A stretch of 64,000 bases of DNA from Clavibacter sepedonicus (GCF_000069225.1 NC_010407.1:1302001-1366000), one strand, 5' to 3'; shown: positions 19,819 to 29,600, counted from the stretch's first letter. Program-made: numbers and translations. The notes: a model not told the origin generated them from the sequence alone.

Positions 19819-21144
19819 TCACGTGTACCAGGTCGGCTCCGGGATCTCGCCGAGCAGCACGTGCCGCCCCACCTCGCGGCGCTTGTAGGCGACGGGGTCG
19901 TGGAGGCTGTGGGTGCGCAGGTTCCGCCAGAAGACGTCGAGGCCCACGCTCGACGCCGACGCCCGGGCGCCGGTGAGCTCGAACACGCGCGTGCCGACCT
20001 CGAGGCCGTCCTCCACGATGCGCGCCTTCGCGGCCGCGACCCGCACGGCGACCTCGCCCCGCGCCCGCTCCGTCAGCTTCTCGCGCGGCGCGTGCAGGAG
20101 GGCGCTGATCTCCGCGCCCACCCGGTCCAGCAGCGCCTCCGACGCCCACACCTTCGACTGCAGCTGCCCGTAGCCCTCGAGCACGTACCACTCGTCCGTC
20201 GCGCGCTCCTTGTCGTCGCCGCCGTACGGCCAGGCGCGCGTCGTGCTGCGCGTGTACGCCGCCGCCGTCTCGAGCGCGCCCTCGGCGATCCCCTGGTAGA
20301 AGTTCGCGAACACCAGCTGGATCGCGGGCACGTTGAGCGTGCCATAGACGAGGGGGTGAAAGACCTTGTCGACGAACCCGGCGGCGTCGGTCCACGGCAC
20401 CCGCACGTCGCGGATCTCGACCGAACCCGACTCTGTGAGCCGCTGCCCGAGGCTGTCCCAGTCGTGCCCGAAGACGATGCCCGGCTGATCCGTCGGCACG
20501 ATCGCGAACACGTGCGTCTCCGTGCCCGCGAGCACGCCCTCGAGAACCGTGAGGTCGGAGACGACGCCGCCCGTGCTGAACGACTTGCGGCCGGAGAAGA
20601 TCAGGTCGTCGCCGTCCTCGTGGATGACGAGGTCGGAGTCGCGCGGGTTCACGGCGCCGCCGAAGAGGAGGTTCCCGGTGGTCGCCAGCTTCTCGACGGC
20701 CTCGATCTGCGCGTCGGTGCCGACGAGCCGCGCCGCCCACGCCCAGAGATAGTGGTAGCCGAGGAGCTGGCCGATGGATCCGTCGCCGCGCGCGACCGCG
20801 CGGATCACCTTGTAGGCCGTGTCCCACGTCTGCCCGCCGCCGCCGTGCTCCGCGGGGCCGAGCAGCGTGACGAGGCCGGCGTGCTTGAGCAGCGCGACCT
20901 CCTGGTGCGGGCTCGCGCCGGCGCGATCGCGCTCGACCTGGTCGACGGCGAGGATGTCGGCGACCTCGCGGGCGCGGGCGATCCACGCAGCCGGCGTGGT
21001 GGGATGCGGGGCGCCCTTCCAGCGGTCGACGGGCGCGTCGCCGAGGGGGGCGGGGCGCGGGCGGTTTGTCTTCGCGTCGGTGGTGCCGTGGGCGGGTGCG
21101 GGGGAGCCGGATGCGGGTCGGGGCTCGCGGTCGATCAGGGTCAT
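19819..21144 (-). CDS. Acyl-CoA dehydrogenase-fold flavin monooxygenase (SfnB/DszC-like)
   Basis: A 441-residue protein of the acyl-CoA dehydrogenase superfamily, resembling FMNH2-dependent sulfur-acquisition oxidoreductases more than beta-oxidation enzymes. Typical segments are GDGSIGQLLGYHYLWAWA, FSGRKSFSTGG, the DWDSLGQRLTESGSVEI loop and the C-terminal FWRNLRTHSLHDPVAYKRRE. The family oxidises thiophenes or sulfones using FMNH2 supplied by a separate reductase; none is adjacent here. I chose the ATG at 21144, preceded by GAGAGGACAGGAC, over the longer frame to 21216. The gene sits alone between two secreted protease genes, all on the same strand. Another family member is at 43112. Confidence 0.85.
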   Translation of the reverse strand: MTLIDREPRPASGSPAPAHGTTDAKTNRPRPAPLGDAPVDRWKGAPHPTTPAAWIARAREVADILAVDQVERDRAGASPHQEVALLKHAGLVTLLGPAEHGGGGQTWDTAYKVIRAVARGDGSIGQLLGYHYLWAWAARLVGTDAQIEAVEKLATTGNLLFGGAVNPRDSDLVIHEDGDDLIFSGRKSFSTGGVVSDLTVLEGVLAGTETHVFAIVPTDQPGIVFGHDWDSLGQRLTESGSVEIRDVRVPWTDAAGFVDKVFHPLVYGTLNVPAIQLVFANFYQGIAEGALETAAAYTRSTTRAWPYGGDDKERATDEWYVLEGYGQLQSKVWASEALLDRVGAEISALLHAPREKLTERARGEVAVRVAAAKARIVEDGLEVGTRVFELTGARASASSVGLDVFWRNLRTHSLHDPVAYKRREVGRHVLLGEIPEPTWYT

Positions 21145-21278
21145 GTCCTGTCCTCTCGTGAAGGGGCGCGACCGGTGCCGCGCCTCGCGGTGGGGCCACG
21201 GTAGGGTCCGGCTCATCGCGCTTCCACGTCTGTGACGAGGAGTTGCCGCATGTGACGACGCATGCCGTCACGAACCGA

Positions 21279-21313
21279 CATGGGATGCGCCTGCGTCGCA
21301 GGCGCATCCCATG
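21279..21313. terminator. Perfect 17-bp inverted repeat, probable terminator
   Basis: Arms at 21279-21295 and 21297-21313 are exactly complementary around a single central base (in practice a 3-5-base loop). It lies 30 bases after the stop of the protease at 21343-22167 and before the start of the 19819-21144 gene. There is no T tract, so it may be a rho-assisted or non-canonical terminator, or a protein-binding palindrome. Confidence 0.6.
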
Positions 21314-21342
21314 CGGCGCAGTCCAGGCTGACGGGCCGCCGC

Positions 21343-22167
21343 TCAGCCCGCCGGAGCCAATACGTAGTTCGGCTGAAGATGGGCGAACACGCTCCACGGC
21401 ATGTAGTCGATCTTGCGCACGCCGCCGTAGATGCCCCCTCCGCTCACGAAGCCGTACAGCGTGCCGGAGCGGCTCATCACCGGTCCGCCGGAATCACCCG
21501 GTTGGACATCCAGCGAGCGATCCTCGGCGGCTCGGATGCCGGGGTGGACGGCGGCGATCGCCGCCGGCGTGGTCGTCCGCACGAGGCCGCATGCGACGCC
21601 GGCGCGGATGGCACTCACGCAGAAGACCCTGTCGTCGGGCTCACCGGTCGCCACCAGCGGCGTGCGCTGCTCGCGCCATGTGTTGTCGTCGCGGGTGATG
21701 ATGCGTCCGACGGCTTGCGGGTGGTAGGTGAGGACGATGCGGCAGTACTCGCCCGCGCTCGTGTGGGAGCACACCGCCGCCCTCTCTGTCGATGGCGAGA
21801 CGACGATGAGCTCGAGGTCGTGCAGCTCATCCCGCCAGATCACCTTGCCGGGGACGCTCGACCCGAGGGTCACGTTCTCGTTCAGGTCCCCGCAGTGAGC
21901 CGCCGTGACCACGTACCGGGTCGCGCCCTCCCACGAGTTGAAGTAGGTCGTCCAGCGGTCGTACTTGAGGACGGCCCCTGCCGTGCATTTGTACCCGCTC
22001 GCGTTCCTGATCTGAGATCCCGCCATGACCGGGGTGGCCAAGCGGAGAGGGCTGACCGCGGAGGCCGGGGCGGCGCCCGTGGTGAGGACGAGGGCGGCGG
22101 CGGCCAGCGCCGTCACGAGGCCGAGGAGCCGGCGTCGGGGACGCGGGTGGTGAAGGGGGAGGCGCAT
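21343..22167 (-). CDS. Secreted chymotrypsin-like serine protease (Chp/Pat-1-like)
   Basis: A 274-residue S1-type protease with a clear signal peptide (RPRRRLLGLVTALAAAALVL, cleavage likely after ASA at residue 37). Triad: His91 (VTAAHC), Asp117 (LHDLEL), Ser226 (GDSGGPVMS). It shares with the 18739 protein the mature start (PVMAGSQIRN), the CTAGxVL segment and the LAPA ending, so the two are paralogues that have diverged clearly. Relatives in Clavibacter act in the plant apoplast as virulence or host-recognition factors; that role is an inference for this copy. The start has no strong Shine-Dalgarno, but the signal peptide fixes the N-terminus. Confidence 0.88.
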   Translation of the reverse strand: MRLPLHHPRPRRRLLGLVTALAAAALVLTTGAAPASAVSPLRLATPVMAGSQIRNASGYKCTAGAVLKYDRWTTYFNSWEGATRYVVTAAHCGDLNENVTLGSSVPGKVIWRDELHDLELIVVSPSTERAAVCSHTSAGEYCRIVLTYHPQAVGRIITRDDNTWREQRTPLVATGEPDDRVFCVSAIRAGVACGLVRTTTPAAIAAVHPGIRAAEDRSLDVQPGDSGGPVMSRSGTLYGFVSGGGIYGGVRKIDYMPWSVFAHLQPNYVLAPAG

Positions 22168-22472
22168 GCGATGTCGATTCTGATGAGGGCCCGCGAGCGC
22201 CGAGCCGCGACGTCAGGCCGGCGTCGGCGTCGCCCTCCGCGGCTGAGCTCGAGGAGGGCGGTGGGCGATCGGGGTGGAGAGATGGGAAGGGAGGATGCGA
22301 TCGAGAACGACGCGATGATCGGGTGGGCCGACCCGGCTGCCGGTCCCGCCGAACGGAGGCCAGGCAAGCAGATGCGTCCTCCTACTCGCACGCCGTGTCC
22401 ACATCGCCGACGTCGTACCCTGTTCCGGGCGCACCCGACGCCCGCTCACGAGACCCGCGGAGGACGACACCG
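22168..22472. other. Divergent intergenic region
   Basis: About 305 bases between the divergent starts of the protease (- strand) and the membrane protein (+ strand). It should hold both promoters. I see no convincing -35/-10 pair and no supportable gene. A GGAGGA at 22459-22464 serves the + strand gene. Confidence 0.5.
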
Positions 22473-23012
22473 GTGGACCAGCTGCTCAGCCGTCTCGATC
22501 GGATCGCCGCCGGGCGCCAGGCCGGCCACGTCATCGCCGAGGACATGCGCGACCACCCGTTCACGGCCCGGGCGTTCCGCTGGATCCGGTGGATCCTCGT
22601 CGCCGAGACCATCGTGGGCGCGACCGCCGTGGCCATCGCCCTCACGCTCGCCTCGGACGGCATCGCCGTGGCGCCGGCCGTCTGGTTCCGCTCGTTCGTG
22701 GTGCTCGCGATGACGCTCACGCTCTACTACTTCGCCTGGCGCGCCTCGGCCGGCTACTGGTGGGCGTACTCGCGACTGCGCCTGTTCAGCCAGATCTTCC
22801 CCATCGTGACCCTCGTGATCGCCGCGATCCCCGGCCTCTACCCGCTCTGGATGGTCATCGAGCAGATCGTCTTCTCGCTGCTGCTCATCGGGGTCGCGGA
22901 CATCCTGCGGAGCGACCACATGCGGGAGGCGTTCCCGAAGCCGGTGCGGGCGCCGCGGGGTGCGGCGGCGGGCTCGTCATCCGCCCGGTCGTCGGGTGGC
23001 GCGACCGCCTGA
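22473..23012 (+). CDS. Conserved membrane protein, four probable TM helices
   Basis: A 179-residue protein of unknown function. After a ~40-residue cytoplasmic head (DQLLSRLDRIAAGRQAGHVI) come hydrophobic stretches at about 45-67 (WILVAETIVGATAVAIALTL), 75-97, 105-127 and 130-150, then a Ser/Ala-rich tail. I chose the GTG at 22473 for its GGAGGA 9 bases upstream; the open frame continues to 22323 but with low-complexity sequence. It lies upstream of tRNA-Pro with no clear operon partner. Confidence 0.65.
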   Translation: MDQLLSRLDRIAAGRQAGHVIAEDMRDHPFTARAFRWIRWILVAETIVGATAVAIALTLASDGIAVAPAVWFRSFVVLAMTLTLYYFAWRASAGYWWAYSRLRLFSQIFPIVTLVIAAIPGLYPLWMVIEQIVFSLLLIGVADILRSDHMREAFPKPVRAPRGAAAGSSSARSSGGATA

Positions 23013-23064
23013 TCCGCTGCTGCTCCGCCTCGCCGGACGTGCCGGAGCAGTGCCGCCGATGCGG

Positions 23065-23070
23065 TAGGCT
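23065..23070 (+). promoter_or_regulatory. Candidate -10 element for tRNA-Pro
   Basis: TAGGCT lies 25 bases before the tRNA 5' end in a short gap after the membrane protein gene, a plausible position for a tRNA promoter. The -35 region is not recognisable. Confidence 0.35.
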
Positions 23071-23095
23071 CTACGAGTTGCCCAGCGATGGGTAG

Positions 23096-23169
<74 letters not shown>

Positions 23170-23173
23170 CGGA

Positions 23174-23209
23174 CATGCCTCGGAAGGACCTAGCGGTCCG
23201 GCCGGGGCA
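23174..23209 (+). terminator. Terminator-like hairpin after tRNA-Pro
   Basis: Nested pairing of atgcctcgg-type and ccggccggggcat-type arms, with an inner ggacc/ggtcc stem, begins about 5 bases after the tRNA 3' end and is followed by T-containing sequence (tcgtcattt). Confidence 0.6.
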
Positions 23210-23475
23210 TTCGTCATTTGCGGCCAAGGGCGTGCCGCGGTGCGCCCTATGCTCTTACGTAAGCGCTGCCGCTACGTGGCGGTCGGCAGCGCGAGCTTCC
23301 TTCTGCTCCGCCGCCAGCAACAGCAGTGATCCACTTGCCGGCCTGCGATGTCGGGGGTCGGGCGTCGGCTGCGTCCATGACAGACCTTTACATGAAGAAC
23401 GGTCGTTCGCTTCATCGTACCGGTGACATGCTGCTTGCGCGCTCGGGAACGTAAGTGGGGAGGCGATTCCCGAGC
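23210..23475. other. AT-richer gap downstream of tRNA-Pro
   Basis: No gene is supportable. The base composition falls below that of the flanking core from here to about 24.9 kb. I looked for a repeat of the tRNA 3' end (ggttcaaatcctgtcagccc) as an attachment site and did not see one. A GGGGAGG near 23457 serves the regulator gene that follows. Confidence 0.5.
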
Positions 23476-24645
23476 ATGAGCACCACCACCTTCGTTCCGG
23501 CGCGCCTGAAGATGGCGCGGGCCATTCGCCAGATGACCGCTACCGCACTCGCGGCCGAGGCCGGCACAACCCCGCCGTGGGTGTCGCAGGCTGAGCGCAG
23601 CAAAGATACGCCGAGCCCAGAGTTGATCCGTGAGTTTGCCCGTGTCCTCAACTTGCCTATCGAATTCTTCTATCGGCCTCTTAAGCACCTGCCACCGTCG
23701 GATGCCTTCCACTTCCGCGCGACGTCGAGGCTTGCTAAGAAGGATGAAGACATGGCGCGAGCGTTGTCGGCGCTTGCGATGGAGCTGTCTGACTGGATCG
23801 AGGACACCTACCGCGCTCCTGAACCGGCGGTTCCTGAGGTGCAGGACTTGATTGGGTCCGACGATGAGGTGGCACCGGAGCAGGCCGCGGAGGCACTTCG
23901 CGGCGCCTGGGGGCTCGGCGTTGCCCCGATCAAGAATTTGCTGCAGTTGCTCGAATCCAAGGGCGCCAAGATTTATTCGGCCGGTGGTCCTCTCCAGGCC
24001 ATCGACGCCTTCTCATTCCGTCACGCGGCGACGCCGGTCATATTCCTGAATGTGCACAAGTCCGCGGAGCGACTGCGCTTCGACCTCGCGCATGAGCTTG
24101 GGCATCTCGTCATGCACGGTGGGTCGCTGCACGTCGAGCCTGGTAAGGAGAAGGAGCTGGCGGCGAACGACTTCGCCAGCGCGTTCCTCATGCCGCGCTC
24201 AGACGTGCTGGGTTCCATTCGCGGGAACTTGATGCTTGAGGACGTGCTCGTCCTCAAACGGCGTTGGCGTGTCAGCGCGATGGCGCTGAACCTCCGCGCA
24301 CACCGGCTTGGTGTGATCTCAGAGTGGACCTACAGCACGCTTGCCAAGCAGCTCTCGATCGCCGGCTTCCGACGAGGTGAACCGGGATCCGACCTGCGAG
24401 TCGAGTCCTCGAGTCTGCTTACGCAGGTCATGAGCGACATGAGGGCCCGGGGGGATGGCTTCTCGGACATCGCGCGCGTCTTGAACGTTCGCGCACAGGA
24501 CGTGCAGGATCTGATGCTCGGAATCGTAACCTTTGCGATTCAAGGAGAGGGAATGCGTGCTGTGCGCAGTACCGCCGACCTGCGCGAGGCGTCCGTTGCA
24601 CCGGTAACGGATCTCAGCAGACACCGCGGCGCGCATCGAGGATGA
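23476..24645 (+). CDS. XRE-family HTH regulator with ImmA/IrrE metallopeptidase domain
   Basis: A 389-residue two-domain protein. The N-terminal Cro/C1-type HTH (about 10-65) reads ARAIRQMTATALAAEAG and WVSQAERS. The ImmA/IrrE domain carries the zinc motif HELGH (His206, Glu207, His210) and a downstream Glu227 in KEKELAANDFASAFLMP. Such proteins cleave partner repressors in phage, ICE and toxin-antitoxin control or stress response. No obvious partner toxin or integrase is next to it. The ATG at 23476 follows GGGGAGG by 12 bases. Codon use is less GC-biased than the neighbours, pointing to horizontal acquisition next to tRNA-Pro. Confidence 0.88.
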   Translation: MSTTTFVPARLKMARAIRQMTATALAAEAGTTPPWVSQAERSKDTPSPELIREFARVLNLPIEFFYRPLKHLPPSDAFHFRATSRLAKKDEDMARALSALAMELSDWIEDTYRAPEPAVPEVQDLIGSDDEVAPEQAAEALRGAWGLGVAPIKNLLQLLESKGAKIYSAGGPLQAIDAFSFRHAATPVIFLNVHKSAERLRFDLAHELGHLVMHGGSLHVEPGKEKELAANDFASAFLMPRSDVLGSIRGNLMLEDVLVLKRRWRVSAMALNLRAHRLGVISEWTYSTLAKQLSIAGFRRGEPGSDLRVESSSLLTQVMSDMRARGDGFSDIARVLNVRAQDVQDLMLGIVTFAIQGEGMRAVRSTADLREASVAPVTDLSRHRGAHRG

Positions 24646-25341
24646 GTGGAATCAGTGGACGACTTGGAGTCCGACGCTACCGGAGCGTTAGTTAGGGGCC
24701 ATGTTGCGCGCGGCTGAAGGCACGCCGGGCCCTCCGCCTTTGTTTTATCCGCCGCCTCGGACAATTGGGCGCACCGTCGGATTGTTGTAGTTGCTGGCAA
24801 TCATGCCGAGATCGAGAGTATGGTTCCACCCGGGGATTTCGGACAGTCGTCAGGGGGCGATAGGGCTACGCGGATCCAGATGTGCTTGCGTAATCGTCTA
24901 AGATCAATACGTTTACCCACGGCTTTCACGGCGCCGTCGTTCTGCGGTGTCGCGAAGGGAATGGACAAGCCGTAGCCGAGCTAGTCGGCGCGCTTCTTCT
25001 TGTCGCCGGGGTTGATGCCCAGGTGCATTCGGATTCGCAGTTCGCCCGCGCTGCGCCGCGCTTCGCCGCGCCACGAGTTGCCGTCCTGCGGTTTTGGGAG
25101 CGCGAGCTCGCGCGGGACGCCGCGGACGTGACCCTCGCCGCGGGCGAGAGAGCGCGAGCGCCACCGTTGAGAGCGAAGGATCGGCGGCGTCACTCGTGGC
25201 GCCGGAATCGGGGCCCGCGCCCCTTTCACCCCCATGCGAGGGCTTACGGCGCGGGGAGCCCGCCCATAGCCTCAGGCGTCGTCACTCGACGGCGACCCCT
25301 GCCGCTTACCCCTTGGCCGCGGCATCCACCCGAGGAGCTCC
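24646..25341. other. Non-coding or remnant region of about 0.7 kb
   Basis: The first 300 bases are AT-richer than the genome and hold no supportable gene. From about 24980 the composition returns to high GC. The only candidate is a short - strand frame (24981-25235) whose C-terminus looks protein-like. The stretch 25236-25341 precedes the DUF2510 gene and should hold its promoter. The region reads like the eroded edge of the tRNA-Pro islet. Confidence 0.5.
24981..25235 (-). CDS. Possible small CDS or gene remnant
   Basis: An 84-residue frame whose last ~35 residues (NSWRGEARRSAGEL, then RIRMHLGINPGDKKKRAD) have ordinary amino-acid balance, while the N-terminal half is Arg/Pro-rich in a way typical of chance frames in high-GC DNA. 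It may be the 3' fragment of a longer lost gene or a short gene with a later start. No family is recognised. Confidence 0.25.
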   Translation of the reverse strand: MGVKGARAPIPAPRVTPPILRSQRWRSRSLARGEGHVRGVPRELALPKPQDGNSWRGEARRSAGELRIRMHLGINPGDKKKRAD

Positions 25342-26643
25342 ATGCCCGTCGTCCTCTCCGCCGCTCCCGCCGGCTGGTTCCCCGACGGATCCGGTCAGCT
25401 CCGCTACTGGGACGGATCCGCGTGGACGCAGCACGTCGCGCCGATGGTCCAGCCTGCCGCGACGCAGGCGCCCGCTCCGAGCGAGGCCGCGACGGCGGCC
25501 GTCGTCGCGTCGCAGCAGGCCGATGCCGCACGGAACGCGCAGGCCGCTGAGGCCGCCCACGACAAGGCCATGCGAGCCGCCGAGGCTGCGCAGGCGAAGG
25601 CCGTCCGCGCCGCGGAGGCCGAGCAACAGCGCGCCACCAAGCTCGCGCATCGCGAGGCGGCCATGCAGGCGAAGGCTGCGGAGCGCGAGGCGGCGGCTCG
25701 GGAGAAGAGCGCTCGAGCGGCCGCGGCGACCGCCGCGATGCCCGTGCAGCCTCGCACGCGTGCCAGCGCGGTGCCGGCCGCCCCTGCCGCCCCGAACGCC
25801 GTCCTCACCGACACGCGCCCCAGCCGCCACCCGGCGACCACCTGGGTCATCGCGGCGGCTGTCGCGCTGGCGGTGCTGATCACCACGGCGATCGGCGGAT
25901 TCGGCGGCATGTTCGTGTCCGTCGGACTGGTCGCCCTGATCACCGCGCTGTACCCGCTCTTCACCGGCCGACGCAGCTGGGTCCCGGCGCTGGCTACGCG
26001 CCCCCGCAACAGCGCGACGGCAGCTGGCGCGATCCTGCTCCTGATCATCGGCGCCGCCGTCCCCGTGGCCGCATTGGCACCCGGTCCGCGCCAGGCGGAT
26101 GCGATCTCCGCCAGCGCGAGTCCGACCCCGACCGCCACCCCGACGCCCACCGTGACGCCGACCCCGGTGGTCCACGTCGTAGAGGACGTCAACGCGAAGT
26201 CCGCCACGGACGCACGCGCGCTGCTGCGCGAGGCCGGCTACGTCGTCCAGTACGTGCTCGAGACGGGCGGGGTGCCGAGCGTCACCGACGGCATGACCGT
26301 GAAGTCGCAGAATCCAGTCGCTGGATCGCGCACGGCCGCGGGATCCACGGTGACGCTCACGCTGCTGGCGCTCGCGCCGACTCCGACGCCCGAGCCCACG
26401 GTCGCGCCGACGGTGGCGCCCGCGCCCCAGCCGGCGGCTCCCGCTCCGGCGCCTGTCGCTCCTGCTCCCGCTCCGGCACCCGCAGCTCCCGCGCCCGCCC
26501 CCGCGCAGCAGACCGGCGGCATCAACCCCGGCGGCTTCTGCTCGTCGGTGGGTGCCGTGGCGCAGGCCGACAACGGCCGCAGCTACAAGTGCGGCGGCAA
26601 GGGTGCCGACGCGAGCGGCCGGTACCACTGGAACACCATGTGA
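25342..26643 (+). CDS. DUF2510 membrane protein with PASTA-like domain
   Basis: A 433-residue protein. Residues 1-35 form a DUF2510 domain (AGWFPDGSGQLRYWDGSAWT). An Ala/Glu/Lys-rich helical, likely coiled-coil segment spans about 45-135. Hydrophobic segments at about 170-215 and 230-250 are membrane helices. A PASTA-like module follows (about 275-345, NAKSATDARALLREAGYVV), then a Pro/Ala linker and a Cys-containing tail ending GRYHWNTM. PASTA modules bind peptidoglycan-type ligands in kinases and PBPs, so a cell-envelope role is plausible but unproven. The stop is 7 bases from the convergent helicase gene. Confidence 0.8.
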   Translation: MPVVLSAAPAGWFPDGSGQLRYWDGSAWTQHVAPMVQPAATQAPAPSEAATAAVVASQQADAARNAQAAEAAHDKAMRAAEAAQAKAVRAAEAEQQRATKLAHREAAMQAKAAEREAAAREKSARAAAATAAMPVQPRTRASAVPAAPAAPNAVLTDTRPSRHPATTWVIAAAVALAVLITTAIGGFGGMFVSVGLVALITALYPLFTGRRSWVPALATRPRNSATAAGAILLLIIGAAVPVAALAPGPRQADAISASASPTPTATPTPTVTPTPVVHVVEDVNAKSATDARALLREAGYVVQYVLETGGVPSVTDGMTVKSQNPVAGSRTAAGSTVTLTLLALAPTPTPEPTVAPTVAPAPQPAAPAPAPVAPAPAPAPAAPAPAPAQQTGGINPGGFCSSVGAVAQADNGRSYKCGGKGADASGRYHWNTM

Positions 26644-26650
26644 TCCGGTC

Positions 26651-29600
26651 TCATGCGTCGTCGCCCCCACGTCTCCGAGCGGGGAGCGCGGAGGCCACCT
26701 GGCTGAAGTAGGGGAGCTGGCGCCACGCAGCGAGGTCGCCGATCACGAACAGCCGCCGGCGAGCGCGGCTCACCGCGACGTTGAGCAGGTTGACGCTCTC
26801 CGCGGCCCAGGCGCGCGCGCCGGGCTTGTCGGGATCACCACCGAGCACAAGCAGCACGACCTCGGCCTCGCGTCCCTGGGCGGTGTGGATGGTCCCCGCT
26901 GTCAGCCCCGGATAGTCGTACCTGAGAGAGCCGAGGCGATCCGCGACCGACCGGAAGGGCGAGATGGCGATGATCTCCTCCGCCTGGACGCCGAGCCCGA
27001 GCAGGTAGTCGATCGCGCTCCGGGCGCGCTCCAGCTGGCGGGGCTGGAGGTGGCTGCCGGGAGTCGTCGCCGGCTCGTCTGCCCAGTGGCTGGGGGTGAT
27101 GCGAGGACCGTCGGGTCCGTCGAACCGGTCCGGTGGCGTCGCGGAAGATCTGTCGGGCACCGCGTGGAACATCAGCCCGGCGTACGCCATGCGGTTGCAG
27201 ATCGTGAACATCGGATCGTCACACCTGCGATGCACACGCAGAGGTGCGCTCACCCACACGGTCTCGTCGCCCTGAGGCAGCGATGTCCCGAAGCGTGCCA
27301 CTCGATCCGCGAGGGTCTGCACAGACGCCCGGGGCGGGATCCACGCGGGCGTCACCCCATGCGCCAGTGCGAGCGCACCGACCGTCTTCTGAGGGACGGA
27401 GATGATGGGCGGGAGCTGGAGGGGATCCCCGACGGCGACGACGCGTCGGGCCCGCCAGATCGAGGCCGCGGCGTGCTGCGGCGCCGCCTGGCCGGCCTCG
27501 TCGATGAGCAGCCACCCGAGCGCCTCGCGTCCGAGCGAGCCGAACATGCGGCCGGATGACGCGAAGGTGGTGGAGATCGCCGGGACCACGAGGAAGAAGA
27601 GCTGCCATGCCGCCTTCGCCTTCTCGCCCTCGAGGTCGGACGGGGAGGTGCCGGCGACGACCTGGCACGCGGCACGCAGACCACGGAGCATGGTCGACGC
27701 CGCGTTCGCGAGGAAGTCCCGATGCAGGTCCAGGGCAGCGAGGAAGAGGTCGGATCGCGCGGCGTCGAGCGTGGGGTCGAGCCAGGGCGCGACCAGCTCC
27801 CTCTGCTGATCCGTCCGGCCCGCCCCGGGGCGAGGTCCGGTGAGCCGCACGTCGTCCTGCTCGCATTCCGCCGTGGTCGTCGCCACCCGGTGGCGGACAC
27901 CGGCGAGCTCCGTTCGGGCGGCCCGGACCTCCTCCGTAGCCCGCGTCCGAGCGAGGCGATCGGCCTCGGAACGTCGGCGCTCCTCGTCGTCGTGGGCCGC
28001 GGCCTGATCCCGGGCGCGCTCCAACGGCTGCAGCGCCAGGCGCCATTCGCGGACCGCGCGTCCGAGAGAGAGCAACGTCTCCCAGACGCCCGGCTTGACG
28101 AGCACATGGTCGTGGATCCGCCCCATCGCGCGCTCGAGCTCGGCAGCGGCGTCCGCTCGTGCGATGGCATGGACGGCGGCCTCGGTCTCCACCTGGGCCG
28201 CCCAGGCCTCCAGACGCACCACCGCGGCCGCGGTCTCGCGCTCCTGCCGCCTCAGGCTCGGGAGCACGCGGCGTCGGGCCTCAGCCTCTCGGCGTTCGCG
28301 GATCAACTCGTCGACCCTCCGCTCGGCGTCCTGGAACGCACGCCGAGCGTCATCCCACGGCCGGAACGGGTCGGACCCCTTGTCCCACCGCGTGAGCTGC
28401 TCCTGCATGCCCCGGACGGGCGCACGGCCGTGCGCCGCGAGCCTGTCGCTCTGCTCTCCAAACCAGAAGGCGGAGTAGAACGTGCCCCGGTTCTCCTTCT
28501 TCCCGAGCCTCGCTGCGACGAGGCCCCATGCACTCCGTGCCGTCGCTGTCCGGGGACGGCGTGGATGCGCCGGTCCTCCTCATCAGCAGGGACGCGAGCT
28601 CACCGAAGTAATCCGCCGATGCCCGCCACCGCGCGTCGATCGCGTCGCGTCCGGGGATCTGCGAGGAGATGTTCTCCACCGCGGAGTTGTTGGACGACGC
28701 CACGACCATCTCGAAGCCCGTGAGCTCCGGCCGGAGCTGCGGCACGGACATCCTGTGCCCCTGAGGCCCGTTCCACTGGTGGACGACGGAGGTGAAGGCG
28801 TCCTCGGGCCTCGCCAGCGCGGCGAGGCGCCGAGCCCGCTCGGTGACGTTGCCCGCGATGAGGTCGCGCAGCATCGTCGTCTTGCCGGTCCCCGGCGGGC
28901 CGTTCACCCCCATGAGGCCCGCTGTCGGCGCCAGGTCGTGCAGCGCGTGATCGACGGCGAACTGCTGGCTGGTGGCGAGCGGATGCTCCGGGGTCGTAGG
29001 CCATCTGCCCTTCGGGAGCCGCTCGATCCCCGCGCCCGCTTCCATGGCGTCGAGGTCCGCGACCACGTCGATGCGCCGATCCTCCGCCACGTCCTCGTCA
29101 CCGGTGAGGTAGGCCGCCAGGGCGGCTCCCACGTCCCCCCGGGCGACCTGCTCGGACAAGGAAGTGAGGTCCTCGAGGTGGAAGCTGTTGAGGAAGTCGA
29201 TCTCGGGCGCGCCCTCCGCCGTCCGGAGGGACATCGGAACGCTCTGGATCCGGATGGCATCGGTCGCGAGGTCGGCGTCCCCGACCAGCCCGGCCGAGGC
29301 ATGAGCCAGCCGGAGGAGTCCGGAGAGGGCATCACCGTCGAGCGGTTCGAGACCCGCTTCTCCTGCGTCCGCGCGCACACCTTCGTACTCGTCGACCGCT
29401 TCGGTCCAGGCCTCAGCTGCACGGCCGAACCCGTCGATCCATTCACGGCTCGTCGTCACCGAGCTCGAGAGGTGTCCAACCGCCCATGAGGCCGAGGACA
29501 GGATCGCGGAATCGGGGACGTACCTCCCGCCGTCGTCGACGAGTAGGCCGGCCGCCGCCGTGGTGCCTCCCCGACGTTCCTGGTAGGCGTCGCGATCCTC

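Noticed and set aside
25094..25879. A 261-residue + strand frame overlapping the DUF2510 gene
   Set aside because: It is Arg/Pro/Ser-rich and out of frame with the DUF2510 domain and the coiled-coil region, which are clearly the coding frame.
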